A stretch of 64,000 bases of DNA, taken from assembly GCF_009617895.1 (NCBI RefSeq), contig NZ_BLAW01000001.1, forward strand, positions 1 through 64,000, in the 5' to 3' direction. The notes beneath the pieces were generated by a model. That model was not told the origin of the DNA and made no database searches. It worked only from the letters and a program-made list of their open reading frames with translations. This DNA is from Prolixibacter sp. SD074. GTDB taxonomy: Bacteria > Bacteroidota > Bacteroidia > Bacteroidales > Prolixibacteraceae. The translations under genes and the position numbers were made by a program. This document shows positions 32,380-41,543 of this stretch, one piece after another. Every line of letters begins with the position of its first letter. The first letter of the stretch is position 1.

Positions 32380-33235
32380 ACAGGATATAATTACACGAAT
32401 TGAAGCCTGTACCGGCGAAAAAATTATTCGGACACAATCCATCGGCGGAGGGTGCATTGCCAATGCCCGGCGGATTACTACCGGGGCTGGCCGTTCATTT
32501 TTCATGAAGTCTGGTTTCCATAATTCCATGTTTCGAAACGAAGCTAACGGTTTAAAAGAGCTGGCTAAAGCAAATGCCATTCGTGTTCCTAAAGTTTTGT
32601 TACAAGAAGATGATTTTCTTTTGCTGGAATTTATCCCGCAAGGTGGAAGAAAAAGAAATTTCTTCGAGGATTTTGGCCGGCGATTTGCCCGGATGCACCG
32701 TTACCAGGCTGAACAGTTTGGTTTTTATGAAGACAATTTCATTGGAGCTACGCCCCAAGTAAATATCCCGGTAGGAGATGAGGCAACCAATTGGACTTCA
32801 TTTTATATGAATAAGCGCTTGCTGTTTCAATTTCAGTTAGCTGAACGTAACGGCTATGCTGATGAAAAACTACGCTCCGGTTTCCGCAAGCTGGAAGAAA
32901 AGATTGAAGATATCCTAGAGGGAAGTGAAGAACCTCCAACCTTGTTACACGGCGATTTATGGAGTGGAAACTACATGAGCGATGAAAATGGTGAGCCGGT
33001 TATCATTGATCCGGCGGTGTATTATGGTCACCGTGAAGCTGATTTGGCCATGACAAAACTGTTTGGCGGTTTTTCATCTGAGTTTTATTCGGCTTACCGC
33101 GAAGAAAATCCATTGCCTGATGGCTATGAATACCGCGAGAATATTTACCTGCTCTATCACGTGATGAACCATCTAAACCTTTTTGGAAGCAGTTACTATG
33201 GTCAAGCAGTTCGGTTGCTCCGGAGTTATTTATAA
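32369..33235 (+). CDS. Fructosamine/ketosamine-3-kinase family protein
   Basis: 288 residues. It phosphorylates the sugar part of glycated amines so that they fall off proteins (deglycation); bacterial members prefer ribulosamines and erythrulosamines. The kinase-like motifs are TLLHGDLWSGNYM (catalytic loop Asp) and VIIDPAVYYGHREADLAMT (metal-binding Asp), with a Gly-rich SIGGGCIANARRI at the nucleotide site. The start ATG overlaps the upstream phosphatase, which ties the two functions together. Confidence 0.
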   Translation: MGSEQDIITRIEACTGEKIIRTQSIGGGCIANARRITTGAGRSFFMKSGFHNSMFRNEANGLKELAKANAIRVPKVLLQEDDFLLLEFIPQGGRKRNFFEDFGRRFARMHRYQAEQFGFYEDNFIGATPQVNIPVGDEATNWTSFYMNKRLLFQFQLAERNGYADEKLRSGFRKLEEKIEDILEGSEEPPTLLHGDLWSGNYMSDENGEPVIIDPAVYYGHREADLAMTKLFGGFSSEFYSAYREENPLPDGYEYRENIYLLYHVMNHLNLFGSSYYGQAVRLLRSYL

Positions 33236-33297
33236 AAACTTGGCTTCATTGGGTTCATGAAATTATGATGAATCATTTTCCTGGTAATAATTGTTTC

Positions 33298-33329
33298 TTT
33301 GGCTGATAAGAATTTTAGGCATAGTTTTG
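33298..33329 (+). promoter_or_regulatory. Promoter of the DMT exporter gene
   Basis: TTTG (33298-33301), 20 bp, TAGTTTTG (33322-33329): an exact match to the Bacteroidota TTTG-N19-21-TAnnTTTG form, 29 bp before the ATG. Confidence 0.
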
Positions 33330-33358
33330 CACCTCTTTTAACAATTGATACCTGATTC

Positions 33359-34276
33359 ATGCGGACCAAACTCAGCAGTACGATTTTCCTGGCCATTTTA
33401 GCTTGCCTGTTATGGGCATCGGCTTTTGTCGGAATCAAAATTGGCTTACCCTATACGACGCCCCTTCAGTTTGCCGGAATCCGGTTCTTCATCTCCGGCT
33501 TGATTATTCTACCGTTTTGCTCCCAACGGAGGGATTATTTCCGCATTATTCTGAAAAACTGGAAGGTGGTATTCATTATAACGCTGCTGCAGACCTTTGT
33601 GCATTACTCTCTGTTTTACACCGGAATTTCAATGGTTCCGGGAGCACTTGGCGCTATCGTAGTAGGTTCGGGGCCTGTGTTTGTCGCCGTTGTGGCTCAT
33701 TTTACTATGCCCGATGACAAAATGAGTTTGAAAAAGGCAGGCGTTATTCTGCTGGGATTGACCGGTGTGGTTTTGGTTAGCCTGGAAAAGGGCAGCCTTT
33801 CCGGAGAAGGGAAGCTGATACTGGTCGGCATTGCGTTATTGGTACTGACCAATATTAATTCCGGTTTTACCAATATTATTGTAGCCAAGGATAAAGACAA
33901 AGTGCCGCCGCTGGTGCTCAGTTCGGCCAGTATGATTGTAGGCGGTGTAATGCTTTTCCTGTTTTCCATTCCCATTGAAGGGCTTCATTTTTCGGCCAAG
34001 CCTTTCGAATATTATGCCGCGTTGGCATGGCTCAGTTTTCTTTCGGCCGCTGCTTTCTCCATCTGGTTTACACTTTTAAAACGTCCGGGTGTAAAAGTTT
34101 CGGATCTAAACATGTGGAAATTCATTATCCCGGTTTTTGGAGCCATTTTCGCCTGGATTTTACTGCCTGATGAGCATCCCGATGTTCTTTCCATTGCCGG
34201 AATGATTATCACGGGCAGTTCCCTTTTACTTCTCAATTATCTGAACCGAAAAAAAAATCATTCGGTAAAAATTTGA
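33359..34276 (+). CDS. EamA/DMT-superfamily exporter
   Basis: 305 residues and ten predicted membrane segments in two EamA repeats (SSTIFLAILACLLWASAFVG at the start; LAWLSFLSAAAFSIWFTLLK in the second repeat). It is probably a metabolite or amino-acid exporter in the inner membrane; the substrate is unknown. It has its own promoter. Its last bases overlap the TetR-like fragment. Confidence 0.
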   Translation: MRTKLSSTIFLAILACLLWASAFVGIKIGLPYTTPLQFAGIRFFISGLIILPFCSQRRDYFRIILKNWKVVFIITLLQTFVHYSLFYTGISMVPGALGAIVVGSGPVFVAVVAHFTMPDDKMSLKKAGVILLGLTGVVLVSLEKGSLSGEGKLILVGIALLVLTNINSGFTNIIVAKDKDKVPPLVLSSASMIVGGVMLFLFSIPIEGLHFSAKPFEYYAALAWLSFLSAAAFSIWFTLLKRPGVKVSDLNMWKFIIPVFGAIFAWILLPDEHPDVLSIAGMIITGSSLLLLNYLNRKKNHSVKI

Positions 34277-34677
34277 TTTTTAAGGAAGAAGGCCCTCTGC
34301 TGGATAAGATTGATCGTATTGTTGACCGGTATGTTACCGTAATTGGCGGCAATCCGTTTTTGCCTCAGTTCTTAATTGGCGAAATTAATCGCGATCCGGA
34401 GAAATTTGTAAGAATTCTCCAGAATAGTGGAATCGACCCAAATTTTTTGCAAAGAGTAATCGACAAAGAAGTCGAAGCCGGAAATATCAATCCGATTCAA
34501 GCCGCAGATTTGATTCCCAACCTGATTGGGATGATTATCATGCCTTTTGCTGCACGGCCGTTGTTTCAGACAATTTTTTTTCAGGGTGACAGGGAGAAAT
34601 ATGATGAATATCTGAATAAAAGGCGCAAGATGGTCAGTGCTTTCATCAAACAGGCGCTAACCAGGAATCCAGCGTAA
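34273..34677 (+). pseudogene. TetR/AcrR-type regulator, C-terminal part only
   Basis: The reading matches the ligand-binding half of Bacteroidota TetR regulators (DKIDRIVDRYVTVIGGNPFL, PQFLIGEINRDPEKF, LIPNLIGMIIMPFAARPLF). The N-terminal helix-turn-helix is absent, because the frame begins inside the end of the DMT gene. A TTG at 34273 could start it, but a regulator without a DNA-binding domain is unlikely to work. It is read as one edge of a deleted efflux operon. Confidence 0.
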
Positions 34678-34680
34678 GCA

Positions 34681-35025
34681 ACCGGCCAAACTCTAACGGT
34701 CACCGTCTTTTTACTTGGCGTGATGGGACTGGGATTATTGATATCGGTGGTTTCTGATACACAACAACAGGTATTTTTTGTAAGTTACTTCTTCCTGCTC
34801 GTCTTTATTCTGATGAGCGGCCTGTTCACGCCGGTGGGAAGTATGCCGAAATGGGCTCAGTGGCTCGATCACCTGAATCCGTTGTATTACATGATGAAAG
34901 TTATCCGTAATGTGGTACTGAAAGGCTCCGGGTTCTTTGACCTGAAATATGAATTCCTTTCCATGTTAGGATACGGCGTCGTCATGTTCTCCCTGGCGGT
35001 GATGCGTTACCGGAAAACAGCATAA
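34681..35025 (+). pseudogene. ABC-2-type permease, C-terminal remnant
   Basis: Begins at once after the TetR-like stop, as TGQTLTVTVFLLGVMGLGLL. It continues VVSDTQQQVFFVSYFFLLVF and SGLFTPVGSMPKWAQWLDHL, then LNPLYYMMKVIRNVVLKG, the typical last third of drug or polysaccharide ABC-2 permeases. About 115 of some 370 residues are left. Outer-membrane channel, adaptor and ATPase genes expected between TetR and this permease are missing, which points to one large deletion near 34678. Confidence 0.
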
Positions 35026-35217
35026 AAGTTAACACCTTCATATGTTTCGGACTCCCTTCGTCGCCATAAAGCCTGAAGGGTTGATATGGTTCCAACCCCG
35101 GGTTAGATTGTCCATGCCAACCGTAGGCGCACATTTCGCCAATCAACAAAGAACGTCCGTTGTAGCGCTTCCAGGGATGACATCCTTAAGGCCACTGATG
35201 AAGTTTTTGTGGGCGAT

Positions 35218-35438
35218 GCCATTAACAAGTGCTAAAATCTCCACTTTTTGCCAGCAAAGCAATTAGTAAATGCTTAAACGCCCTCTTTATTGCCAGCGGA
35301 GCAATTAGTAAATGCTTAAACCTTCACTTTTTGGCTAGAGAAGCAATTAACAAATGCCTAAACCTTCACTTTTTAACCAGCGAAGCAATTAACAAATGCT
35401 TAAGCCTTCACTTTTCTTCAGCGAAGCCATTCGACAAC
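35218..35438 (+). repeat. 42-bp tandem repeat (minisatellite), about five units
   Basis: Units beginning GCAATTA(G/A)(T/C)AAATGC start at 35259, 35301, 35343 and 35385, with a diverged unit before (35218) and a partial one after (35426). The 42-bp length is a multiple of three, so one frame reads a 14-residue repeat such as AINKCLNLHFLTSE. Units differ at several bases and are not recent exact copies. Confidence 0.
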
Positions 35439-35496
35439 TTGAAAACCCTCCTTTCGGTTCGGCAAGCTGTGGGACGACTCCCAAGGCGTGGTTTAA

Positions 35497-35710
35497 GAGG
35501 GTGTCCGAAAATTCCAAAGAGCATTTTCAAAACTATCAAATTGTAAATACAGTTTAATTTGTTCACCCCGACCCCGAATTCTCGAGGACTAAAGGGGGAC
35601 TTTAAGCCGCCCCTTTAGTGGAGTCCCGATGTCCATCCGAGGGGTAAAACAGAAGGCCGGTTACCGTTTGTAAGTTTCAAATTTTGCAGTGATACTTTTC
35701 GGACACCCTC
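35497..35710. mobile_element. MITE-like element with 15-bp inverted ends
   Basis: GAGGGTGTCCGAAAA at 35497-35511 and its exact complement at 35696-35710 enclose 214 bp with no coding capacity and an internal 10-bp hairpin (ACTAAAGGGG/CCCCTTTAGT). The ends resemble those of IS families that finish in GGGTGTCCGAAAA. A fragment of the same element is at 31185-31247. No clear target duplication. Confidence 0.
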
Positions 35711-35849
35711 ATTTTTGTATATAATAATTCAAAATGATAACTATTATGAACGTTTTATTTGGTTTTAGCAATAAAATGGCACGAAAATGGATGTACATAA
35801 AGTTCGAAGGAATGATTTTAAATCTTTTTATAAATCTGCTTTGAATAAC

Positions 35850-35857
35850 TATTTTTG
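35850..35857 (+). promoter_or_regulatory. -7 box of the DUF3078 gene
   Basis: TATTTTTG, 27 bp before the ATG, fits TAnnTTTG. No matching -33 TTTG. Confidence 0.
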
Positions 35858-35884
35858 TGTTGAACCAAACCAGGGGAAGTAATT

Positions 35885-37855
35885 ATGTCAAGAATATTTC
35901 CGGTCTTGATGCTGGCATGTATCGCGATGTTGGCCGGTCCTGCATGGGCTAATACACAAGGTTCTGCTTCTGTGAAAAAGGATCAACATCGTGACCAGCT
36001 GGAAAATCCGAAGGATACGTTAGCGTGGAGTGTGAATTATCTGAACCGGATCATGTATTCGGGAAATGAGTGGTACCTTACCGATCGTACATATCAGAAG
36101 GCCATTAAAGGTGTATTAAATTATGCCGAAAATCAGCCCATCGATACATCGGTGGTCGAAATGCAAAAGCTATTATCCGATTATGGCGTAGTTTTTATCT
36201 ACGATCGGCGGCCTCAGGATATTCGTCATCCGGAAAATGTTCCCGGTTATATTACTTCCAATCAAGTCGACGATCAGGTCAAATCGTTGAAGAAACAATG
36301 GGCGGATAGCCTAAAAAACAGTATGATTGAAGTCCCCGAGTCGCTTCTTGAAAATATAGAGAAGGAAGTTCGACTGATTCCGGCAATGGATCCACAGCGA
36401 TTGCTGAGTGACTCATTGGAACAAATGCCGGCAGCCTTTCGGCGTTGCCTCAAGCAACATTTTGCCAGCCTTGGTGCTGCCGATTCAATTTCACCGGCGG
36501 CCTTTGATTCTATTCGTATCAGCGTCGTTGAGTCGTGCCGGTTGCGGTATAACGGTTCGGTTTTAACCAGCTACCGCGATTCGGTTATTGCACAATACCG
36601 TTCGGGGTATATTCAGCAGTTTATTGATTCAGCAGCTCAGGCCTACCGGGAAAAAGTGGAACAAAGTAATTACGACAAGTTATCTTATTACAATGATGGA
36701 GCAGTAGCATCGGCGAATGATTCACTTCGTATGGCGCTTCGGTACCTGACAAAATATGCAGCAGCCGATTCGGTGAAACTAAGTTTTACAAACCTTGCCG
36801 GCGAGAAGAAGTCGATGTGGACAGCAAACCGGCCTATGCCACCCATTCGGTTTTACCTGAAGAATGTACAGAACGATTCGTTGGGGGTTATCGTGAATAA
36901 TAGCGGAAAGGGGAAGGTGAACATCATCATTGATGATGGAGTGCAAATCCAACGCTTTACAACCACAGACCGGCGGGAAATAAAAATCAAGCGGGAAGAA
37001 CCTGGAGACAACTTGCTGGCTATGAACACTATTACACCGAAGTTGTCGCCCTGGGAAATGGGCGGTGACGGCACGTTGGGCTTCACACAAACAACGTTGA
37101 AAAACTGGGCCAAGGGAGGTGAAAGTTCGCTGGCTGCATTGGGCGTTGCCAAGTACCATGTCAATTATTCAAAGAAGAAGATTAAATGGGAAAATGATCT
37201 GGAACTCCGTTACGGGATGAACCGGACCGATACGAAGGGCTTGCAGAAAAACGACGATAAGATTGAATTCCAATCCCGTCTGGGATATTCAGCATTCAAT
37301 CGTTGGTATTATTCTGGCGATTTCGATTTTAAAACACAGATGACGCGGGGATATTCCGATCCCGATCACCAGAAACCTATATCGGCCTTCATGGCTCCGG
37401 GATACGTAACGTTCTCAATTGGTCTGGATTACAAACCCAACGCCGATTTCTCGTTGTTTATTTCTCCGCTTACGTCCAAAACAACATATATGAATGATAC
37501 TGCACTGATCGACCCGACAAACTATGGACTAAAAGCCGGACAAAAGAAGTTGTGGGAACCGGGTTTCATTGTAAAAACAACTTTCAAGAAGGACATTATT
37601 GAGAATATTCACTATGAAACAGCAGGGCAGATATTTGTCAACTACCGTTACCCGTTTACCAAGTTCAATTTCGATTGGGAGCAAACACTGGTCCTGAAGG
37701 TGACCCGTTCCATCAATACCCGGATTATGACGCACCTGATTTACGATGATAATACCAAATTCCCGGTATATGATAATGCCGGAAACCAAATCGGCAAAAA
37801 GCCCAAATGGCAGTTTCAGGAGCTTTTTACTGTCGGGTTTACGTACGAGTTTTAA
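35885..37855 (+). CDS. DUF3078-family outer-membrane protein
   Basis: 656 residues; the signal peptide ends near GPAWA. The N-terminal 350 residues are a hydrophilic, helix-rich part, followed by the DUF3078 barrel, which starts around WEMGGDGTLGFTQTTLKNWAKGGESS. The barrel strands are rich in aromatic and alternating residues, and the protein ends in the C-terminal aromatic FTYEF expected for Bam-dependent insertion. The exact role is unknown. The long N-terminal extension is larger than in typical DUF3078 proteins of about 300-500 residues. Confidence 0.
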   Translation: MSRIFPVLMLACIAMLAGPAWANTQGSASVKKDQHRDQLENPKDTLAWSVNYLNRIMYSGNEWYLTDRTYQKAIKGVLNYAENQPIDTSVVEMQKLLSDYGVVFIYDRRPQDIRHPENVPGYITSNQVDDQVKSLKKQWADSLKNSMIEVPESLLENIEKEVRLIPAMDPQRLLSDSLEQMPAAFRRCLKQHFASLGAADSISPAAFDSIRISVVESCRLRYNGSVLTSYRDSVIAQYRSGYIQQFIDSAAQAYREKVEQSNYDKLSYYNDGAVASANDSLRMALRYLTKYAAADSVKLSFTNLAGEKKSMWTANRPMPPIRFYLKNVQNDSLGVIVNNSGKGKVNIIIDDGVQIQRFTTTDRREIKIKREEPGDNLLAMNTITPKLSPWEMGGDGTLGFTQTTLKNWAKGGESSLAALGVAKYHVNYSKKKIKWENDLELRYGMNRTDTKGLQKNDDKIEFQSRLGYSAFNRWYYSGDFDFKTQMTRGYSDPDHQKPISAFMAPGYVTFSIGLDYKPNADFSLFISPLTSKTTYMNDTALIDPTNYGLKAGQKKLWEPGFIVKTTFKKDIIENIHYETAGQIFVNYRYPFTKFNFDWEQTLVLKVTRSINTRIMTHLIYDDNTKFPVYDNAGNQIGKKPKWQFQELFTVGFTYEF

Positions 37856-37949
37856 GCAAACAATTCATGATAGCAGGCCGGGCATTTCGCGAATTTCGGA
37901 GCGGTTCGTTTGATTCTGTTGAAGTACTTTAAGTGTGTCGCCACTATAA

Positions 37950-38810
37950 TTAAATGTAAAGTGAGGTAATCACAAAAACGGCGAAGATAACACTGGCCAC
38001 ACCGTTGGTGGTTCCAAAAGCCAGTCCCACTTTACTCAGGTCGTCGTGTTTCACAATGCTTTGCTGATAAGTAAGCAATCCAACGAAAATGGCAGCCCCT
38101 GTCCAATACAACCAGTTGGCATGCAAATCAATACCGGCCCATACTACCATGATGGCTGCCAGTACATGAATGAATGCTGAGAACCTTAATGCTTTCTTCA
38201 CGCCAAGTAAAACCGGAACACTGTTCAACCCTTTTTCACGGTCGAACACTACATCCTGCGAAGCATAAATGATATCGAAACCGCTGACCCAGAAAAAAAC
38301 AATAAACGAGAAAAGGATGGGAACCAATGCGAATTTTCCGGTTACGGCCAGATAGGCGCCAATGGGGGCCAATGCCAGTCCGGCGCTCAATACAAAATGG
38401 CAAAGCGGCGTGACGCGCTTCATGTAACTGTACCCCATCACTACGATCAGGGCAATTGGCGACAGGAAAAATACCAGCTGGTTGATAAACCATGTGGTGG
38501 CAATAAACAGAATGGCATTGATGGTAACAAATACAGCAGCATTGCGAGGCCTAACGATACCGGCAGGAATTTCACGTTTGGCTGTGCGTGGATTTTCCGC
38601 ATCAATTTCACGATCGAGATACCGGTTGAAGCCCATGGCGGTGTTCCGGGCAAAAACCATGCAAAGCAAAACAGCGATCAACTCTTCCCAGCGAAAAACA
38701 GATGTTGTTTGGGTAATGGCCAGCGTAAAGCCGATAAGCGCAAAAGGCAAGGCAAAAATAGTGTGTTCGAATTTTACGAGGTTGGCGTAATTACGTATTT
38801 TCGTTATCAT
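37950..38810 (-). CDS. UbiA-family prenyltransferase
   Basis: Attaches a polyprenyl chain to an aromatic acceptor in the inner membrane, as in quinone synthesis. It has 286 residues and about eight membrane helices. Both Asp-rich motifs are present: GFNRYLDREIDAENPRT and the YASQDVVFDREKGL form typical of the UbiA/MqnP branch. With the UbiD-family gene at the left end it could serve menaquinone synthesis by the futalosine route (MqnP), but no other mqn gene is in the window. Confidence 0.
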   Translation of the reverse strand: MITKIRNYANLVKFEHTIFALPFALIGFTLAITQTTSVFRWEELIAVLLCMVFARNTAMGFNRYLDREIDAENPRTAKREIPAGIVRPRNAAVFVTINAILFIATTWFINQLVFFLSPIALIVVMGYSYMKRVTPLCHFVLSAGLALAPIGAYLAVTGKFALVPILFSFIVFFWVSGFDIIYASQDVVFDREKGLNSVPVLLGVKKALRFSAFIHVLAAIMVVWAGIDLHANWLYWTGAAIFVGLLTYQQSIVKHDDLSKVGLAFGTTNGVASVIFAVFVITSLYI

Positions 38811-38900
38811 AATATAAACATCGCTTAGTAATCGATGGACAAAAATAGAAAGTTTGCGCTATATTGAGCCTGATAAATTACTTACACCGGATATTCTCGT

Positions 38901-38908
38901 TATTTTTG
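38901..38908 (+). promoter_or_regulatory. -7 box of the SRPBCC gene
   Basis: TATTTTTG, 31 bp before the ATG at 38940. Confidence 0.
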
Positions 38909-38939
38909 GCCGGTATAAGACCGCTAAAAGAAGTTCCCG

Positions 38940-39314
38940 ATGAAAGAATTGAAGAAGTATTTTAAGCTGAAAGCATCGCCTGCCGATGTATACAATGCAT
39001 TGGTTAATCCGGTTATGCTTGAGATTTGGACGGGTGAACCGGCTGTTATGAGTACCGAACCGGGCTCGCGCTTTAGCTTGTGGGATGGAGCCATTTCGGG
39101 TGAGAATGTGGAATTTGAGCAGGACATGCGCATCGTACAGAAATGGCATTTTGGAGAAGATGAGGATTCGGTTGTCACCATTAAACTGCATCCCGATAAG
39201 GGGGGAACAAGTATGGAAGTTCACCAGACCAACATTCCTGAGGGAGCCTTCGATAATATGAAAAGCGGTTGGGAAGAAGATTATTATGGAAGTCTGGCCG
39301 AATTGTTTATGTAA
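38940..39314 (+). CDS. SRPBCC/AHSA1-like domain protein
   Basis: 124 residues, a single START-like fold (LKASPADVYNALVNPVMLEIW, GSRFSLWDGAISGENVEFEQ, GTSMEVHQTNIPEGAFDNMK). Related domains bind hydrophobic ligands or act as Hsp90 co-chaperones (Aha1). No function can be assigned from context; it is divergent from the prenyltransferase gene. Confidence 0.
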   Translation: MKELKKYFKLKASPADVYNALVNPVMLEIWTGEPAVMSTEPGSRFSLWDGAISGENVEFEQDMRIVQKWHFGEDEDSVVTIKLHPDKGGTSMEVHQTNIPEGAFDNMKSGWEEDYYGSLAELFM

Positions 39315-39329
39315 GCCGGTTTCCCGGAA

Positions 39330-39830
39330 TTAGTTCAGTGGAAGTCGCATCTTGTAGTCATCCATGATGAAGCCGTTGCCAATGTCGGCGACGGTTGGCC
39401 CGAGATTGAGGAATCCCATCTTTTCGTAGGCGGCAATGCTGTTCGAGTTAAACTTATTCACCGTAAGGGAAATACCCTTCAATCCCCTTTCACGGGCATA
39501 TTGACGGATGAAATCCAGCGCTTGCTTTCCGTAGCCTTTTCCACGCTGTGAGCGGTGTACGTAGTATTTGCTCAGAAATAACTCCTGTTCCCTGATTTGC
39601 ATTCCCACATAACCAACGACTTTCGCTTCAGCAAAAATCAGAAAATAAATATAACTTTCGTTTTCAATTTGATTGGAAATGGCCGGAACCGATTGGTATT
39701 TGGCTACCATGTAATCGACTTGTTCCTGCCCGATGATGGGGACATAATGTTCGTTCCAGATTTCTTCTGCCAGCCGGGCAACCGTTTCGATTGCACCGGG
39801 GCTGGCTACCGGTTTCATGGTGATTTTCAT
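39330..39830 (-). CDS. GNAT-family N-acetyltransferase
   Basis: 166 residues from MKITMKPVASPGAIETVARL; longer in-frame starts run into the macro-domain gene. The acetyl-CoA loop is SQRGKGYGKQALDFIRQYA, with the FNSNSIAAYEKMGF motif after it. The substrate is unknown. It ends 15 bp from the SRPBCC gene (convergent). Confidence 0.
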   Translation of the reverse strand: MKITMKPVASPGAIETVARLAEEIWNEHYVPIIGQEQVDYMVAKYQSVPAISNQIENESYIYFLIFAEAKVVGYVGMQIREQELFLSKYYVHRSQRGKGYGKQALDFIRQYARERGLKGISLTVNKFNSNSIAAYEKMGFLNLGPTVADIGNGFIMDDYKMRLPLN

Positions 39831-39873
39831 GGAGGCCAAAATAGCAAAAAGAGATAAAAGATGGTTGGATTGA

Positions 39874-40377
39874 TTAATGTAAAACTTCCTGGTAAAGTGA
39901 AAAATTTTCATCGTCGAAACAGCAGAAAATAATTTCATCAGGTAAAAGAGAATTTTCTACAAACTGTTTCACTTCGGCCACAGCAATGCGGGCTGCTTCC
40001 CCTTTCGGGAAATGATAAACGCCCGTGCTGATGTTGGGGAACGCGATGGATTTCAATTTGTGCTCAGCTGCAATTTCCAGGCTGCGCCGGTAACATGAGG
40101 CGAGTAATTCCCGCTCTTTGTAACTACCTCCCGACCAAACCGGACCAACGGTATGAATGACATGCTTAGCCGGTAAGCGATAACCTTTCGTGATTTTTGC
40201 ATCGCCCGTGGCACATCCGTTTAATGTACGGCATTCATCAAGCAGTTCCGGACCGGCAGCCCGGTGAATGGCTCCGTCAACGCCACCGCCACCCAACAAT
40301 GAATTATTGGCAGCATTCACAATCGCATCAACTTTCAATTGTGTGATGTCTCCTTTGATAACCCGAATATTTGTCAT
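39874..40377 (-). CDS. Macro-domain protein, O-acetyl-ADP-ribose deacetylase type
   Basis: 167 residues. It binds ADP-ribose and probably removes acetyl or ADP-ribosyl groups. Family motifs: [20 protein letters not shown] (adenosine and ribose binding, catalytic Asn/Asp region), [10 protein letters not shown] and [14 protein letters not shown]. Length and motifs match YmdB-like proteins. Located 43 bp upstream of the GNAT gene on the same strand, so probably co-transcribed. Confidence 0.
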   Translation of the reverse strand: MTNIRVIKGDITQLKVDAIVNAANNSLLGGGGVDGAIHRAAGPELLDECRTLNGCATGDAKITKGYRLPAKHVIHTVGPVWSGGSYKERELLASCYRRSLEIAAEHKLKSIAFPNISTGVYHFPKGEAARIAVAEVKQFVENSLLPDEIIFCCFDDENFSLYQEVLH

Positions 40378-40443
40378 GCGATATTCCCTTTTTTGTTTCT
40401 AAAACGAAGTTACAAAAATCGGAACAGTCAACCGGGGGAAATG

Positions 40444-41490
40444 TTATTTAGAAGTCTTGTCTGCTTGTTTTTGCAGCTTACGTACCCGAATAGCGAAGGC
40501 GTTCTCTGCATTGGTTACCAGGATTTGATCGATTTCATCTTTGGTAAAACCTGTTTTGTAAAGCAAGATCATTAAGGTATCGAAAATGGTAGAATAATCT
40601 CTGAAGTCTCCACCATTAGGTTCTCGGGGTGAATACCAGCCAGCATCCTGCGATATCAGTACACGGTCAAGCCGTCTTGCCGCTTTAAAGTATTTGAGCA
40701 GATCCAGCATCCGACTGACCATTTTATACTCGGGAGTTAGATTGTCAAAAGCGACCCAGGTTCCCATGTCGGCAGCTGTAAGGATTTTATCCATCTTAGG
40801 CTCAATCATGGCGTGTGTCCAGATAAAAGCAGACGGGGCAACGCCGTATTCATTCAAAATTTTTAACTGCGAAAATGCCGGTCCCGCCAAACCGGTGTGC
40901 GACATAATGGTCAATCCGGTGGCCAGGTGCGTAATACAAGCCGCCTTCACCAATTTAACGTCTACCTTGGTCATGGGCACGTTGACACCAATTTTAATAA
41001 ATCCGGGTTTGATGCCGGTATTCCCGATACCGTTTTTCGCCTCGTCAATCCATTGTGCGGCAATTTCTTCGGCACTCAAATCAAAGGCTTCCTGAGGTAA
41101 ATATTTGTAATTCCCCGCAGCATACCAGCCGGTATTGGTGATGAGATTCATGCCGGTTTTTTCCGATAGCTCTTTTAATAATTCAGGGTCACGGCCTAAA
41201 AACTGAGGAGTTCCATCGACAAACGTATTTACGTTGTATTGTTTTAGCGCCTCAAGGTAGGGAAGGACCCGTTTCACCACTTCTTCACGATTGTACCGAT
41301 CGGGACTGATACGGTCGGCCCCGATAAAATCAACCAATATGTGTTCATGCGAAAGCGTAACACCCATTTGAGAAGCAGGGATTTCGCCGGTCACGGTCAT
41401 TACCTTCGAATCATCATGTTGACAGGAAAAAAGGAATACGGGCATGAGTGCGAGCATGACCCGGTTTCGTTTGGCAAAGCTAAGATTCAT
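40444..41490 (-). CDS. Phosphotriesterase-family lipoprotein (amidohydrolase fold)
   Basis: 348 residues from MNLSFAKRNRVMLALMPVFL. The lipobox LFSC gives a lipoprotein signal, and the upstream ORF extension would spoil it. Metal-site motifs: TLSHEHILVDFIG (HxH), FIKIGV (bridging Lys), MSHTGLAGP and FIWTHAMIE (two His), and LISQDAGW (Asp). The family includes phosphotriesterases, lactonases and resiniferatoxin-binding-like proteins; the natural substrate is not known. It lies 53 bp after the second DMT exporter. Confidence 0.
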   Translation of the reverse strand: MNLSFAKRNRVMLALMPVFLFSCQHDDSKVMTVTGEIPASQMGVTLSHEHILVDFIGADRISPDRYNREEVVKRVLPYLEALKQYNVNTFVDGTPQFLGRDPELLKELSEKTGMNLITNTGWYAAGNYKYLPQEAFDLSAEEIAAQWIDEAKNGIGNTGIKPGFIKIGVNVPMTKVDVKLVKAACITHLATGLTIMSHTGLAGPAFSQLKILNEYGVAPSAFIWTHAMIEPKMDKILTAADMGTWVAFDNLTPEYKMVSRMLDLLKYFKAARRLDRVLISQDAGWYSPREPNGGDFRDYSTIFDTLMILLYKTGFTKDEIDQILVTNAENAFAIRVRKLQKQADKTSK

Positions 41491-41543
41491 AAGTTCGTTT
41501 TGTTTAGGTTGGCAAAAAATATAAAAAATTAGCCAGCTAAACT

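Larger units (their letters stand above)
35026..35884. other. Gene-free, repeat-rich stretch
   Basis: About 860 bp with no supported gene. It holds the 42-bp tandem repeat (35218-35438), the MITE-like element (35497-35710) and the -7 box of the next gene. The open frame 35229-35546 is made by the repeat and is not taken as a gene. Confidence 0.

Noticed and set aside
35229-35546. 105-residue frame over the 42-bp repeat as a protein gene
   Set aside because: Made of the repeat itself and running into the MITE-like end, with no signal, promoter or conserved domain. Kept as a repeat.
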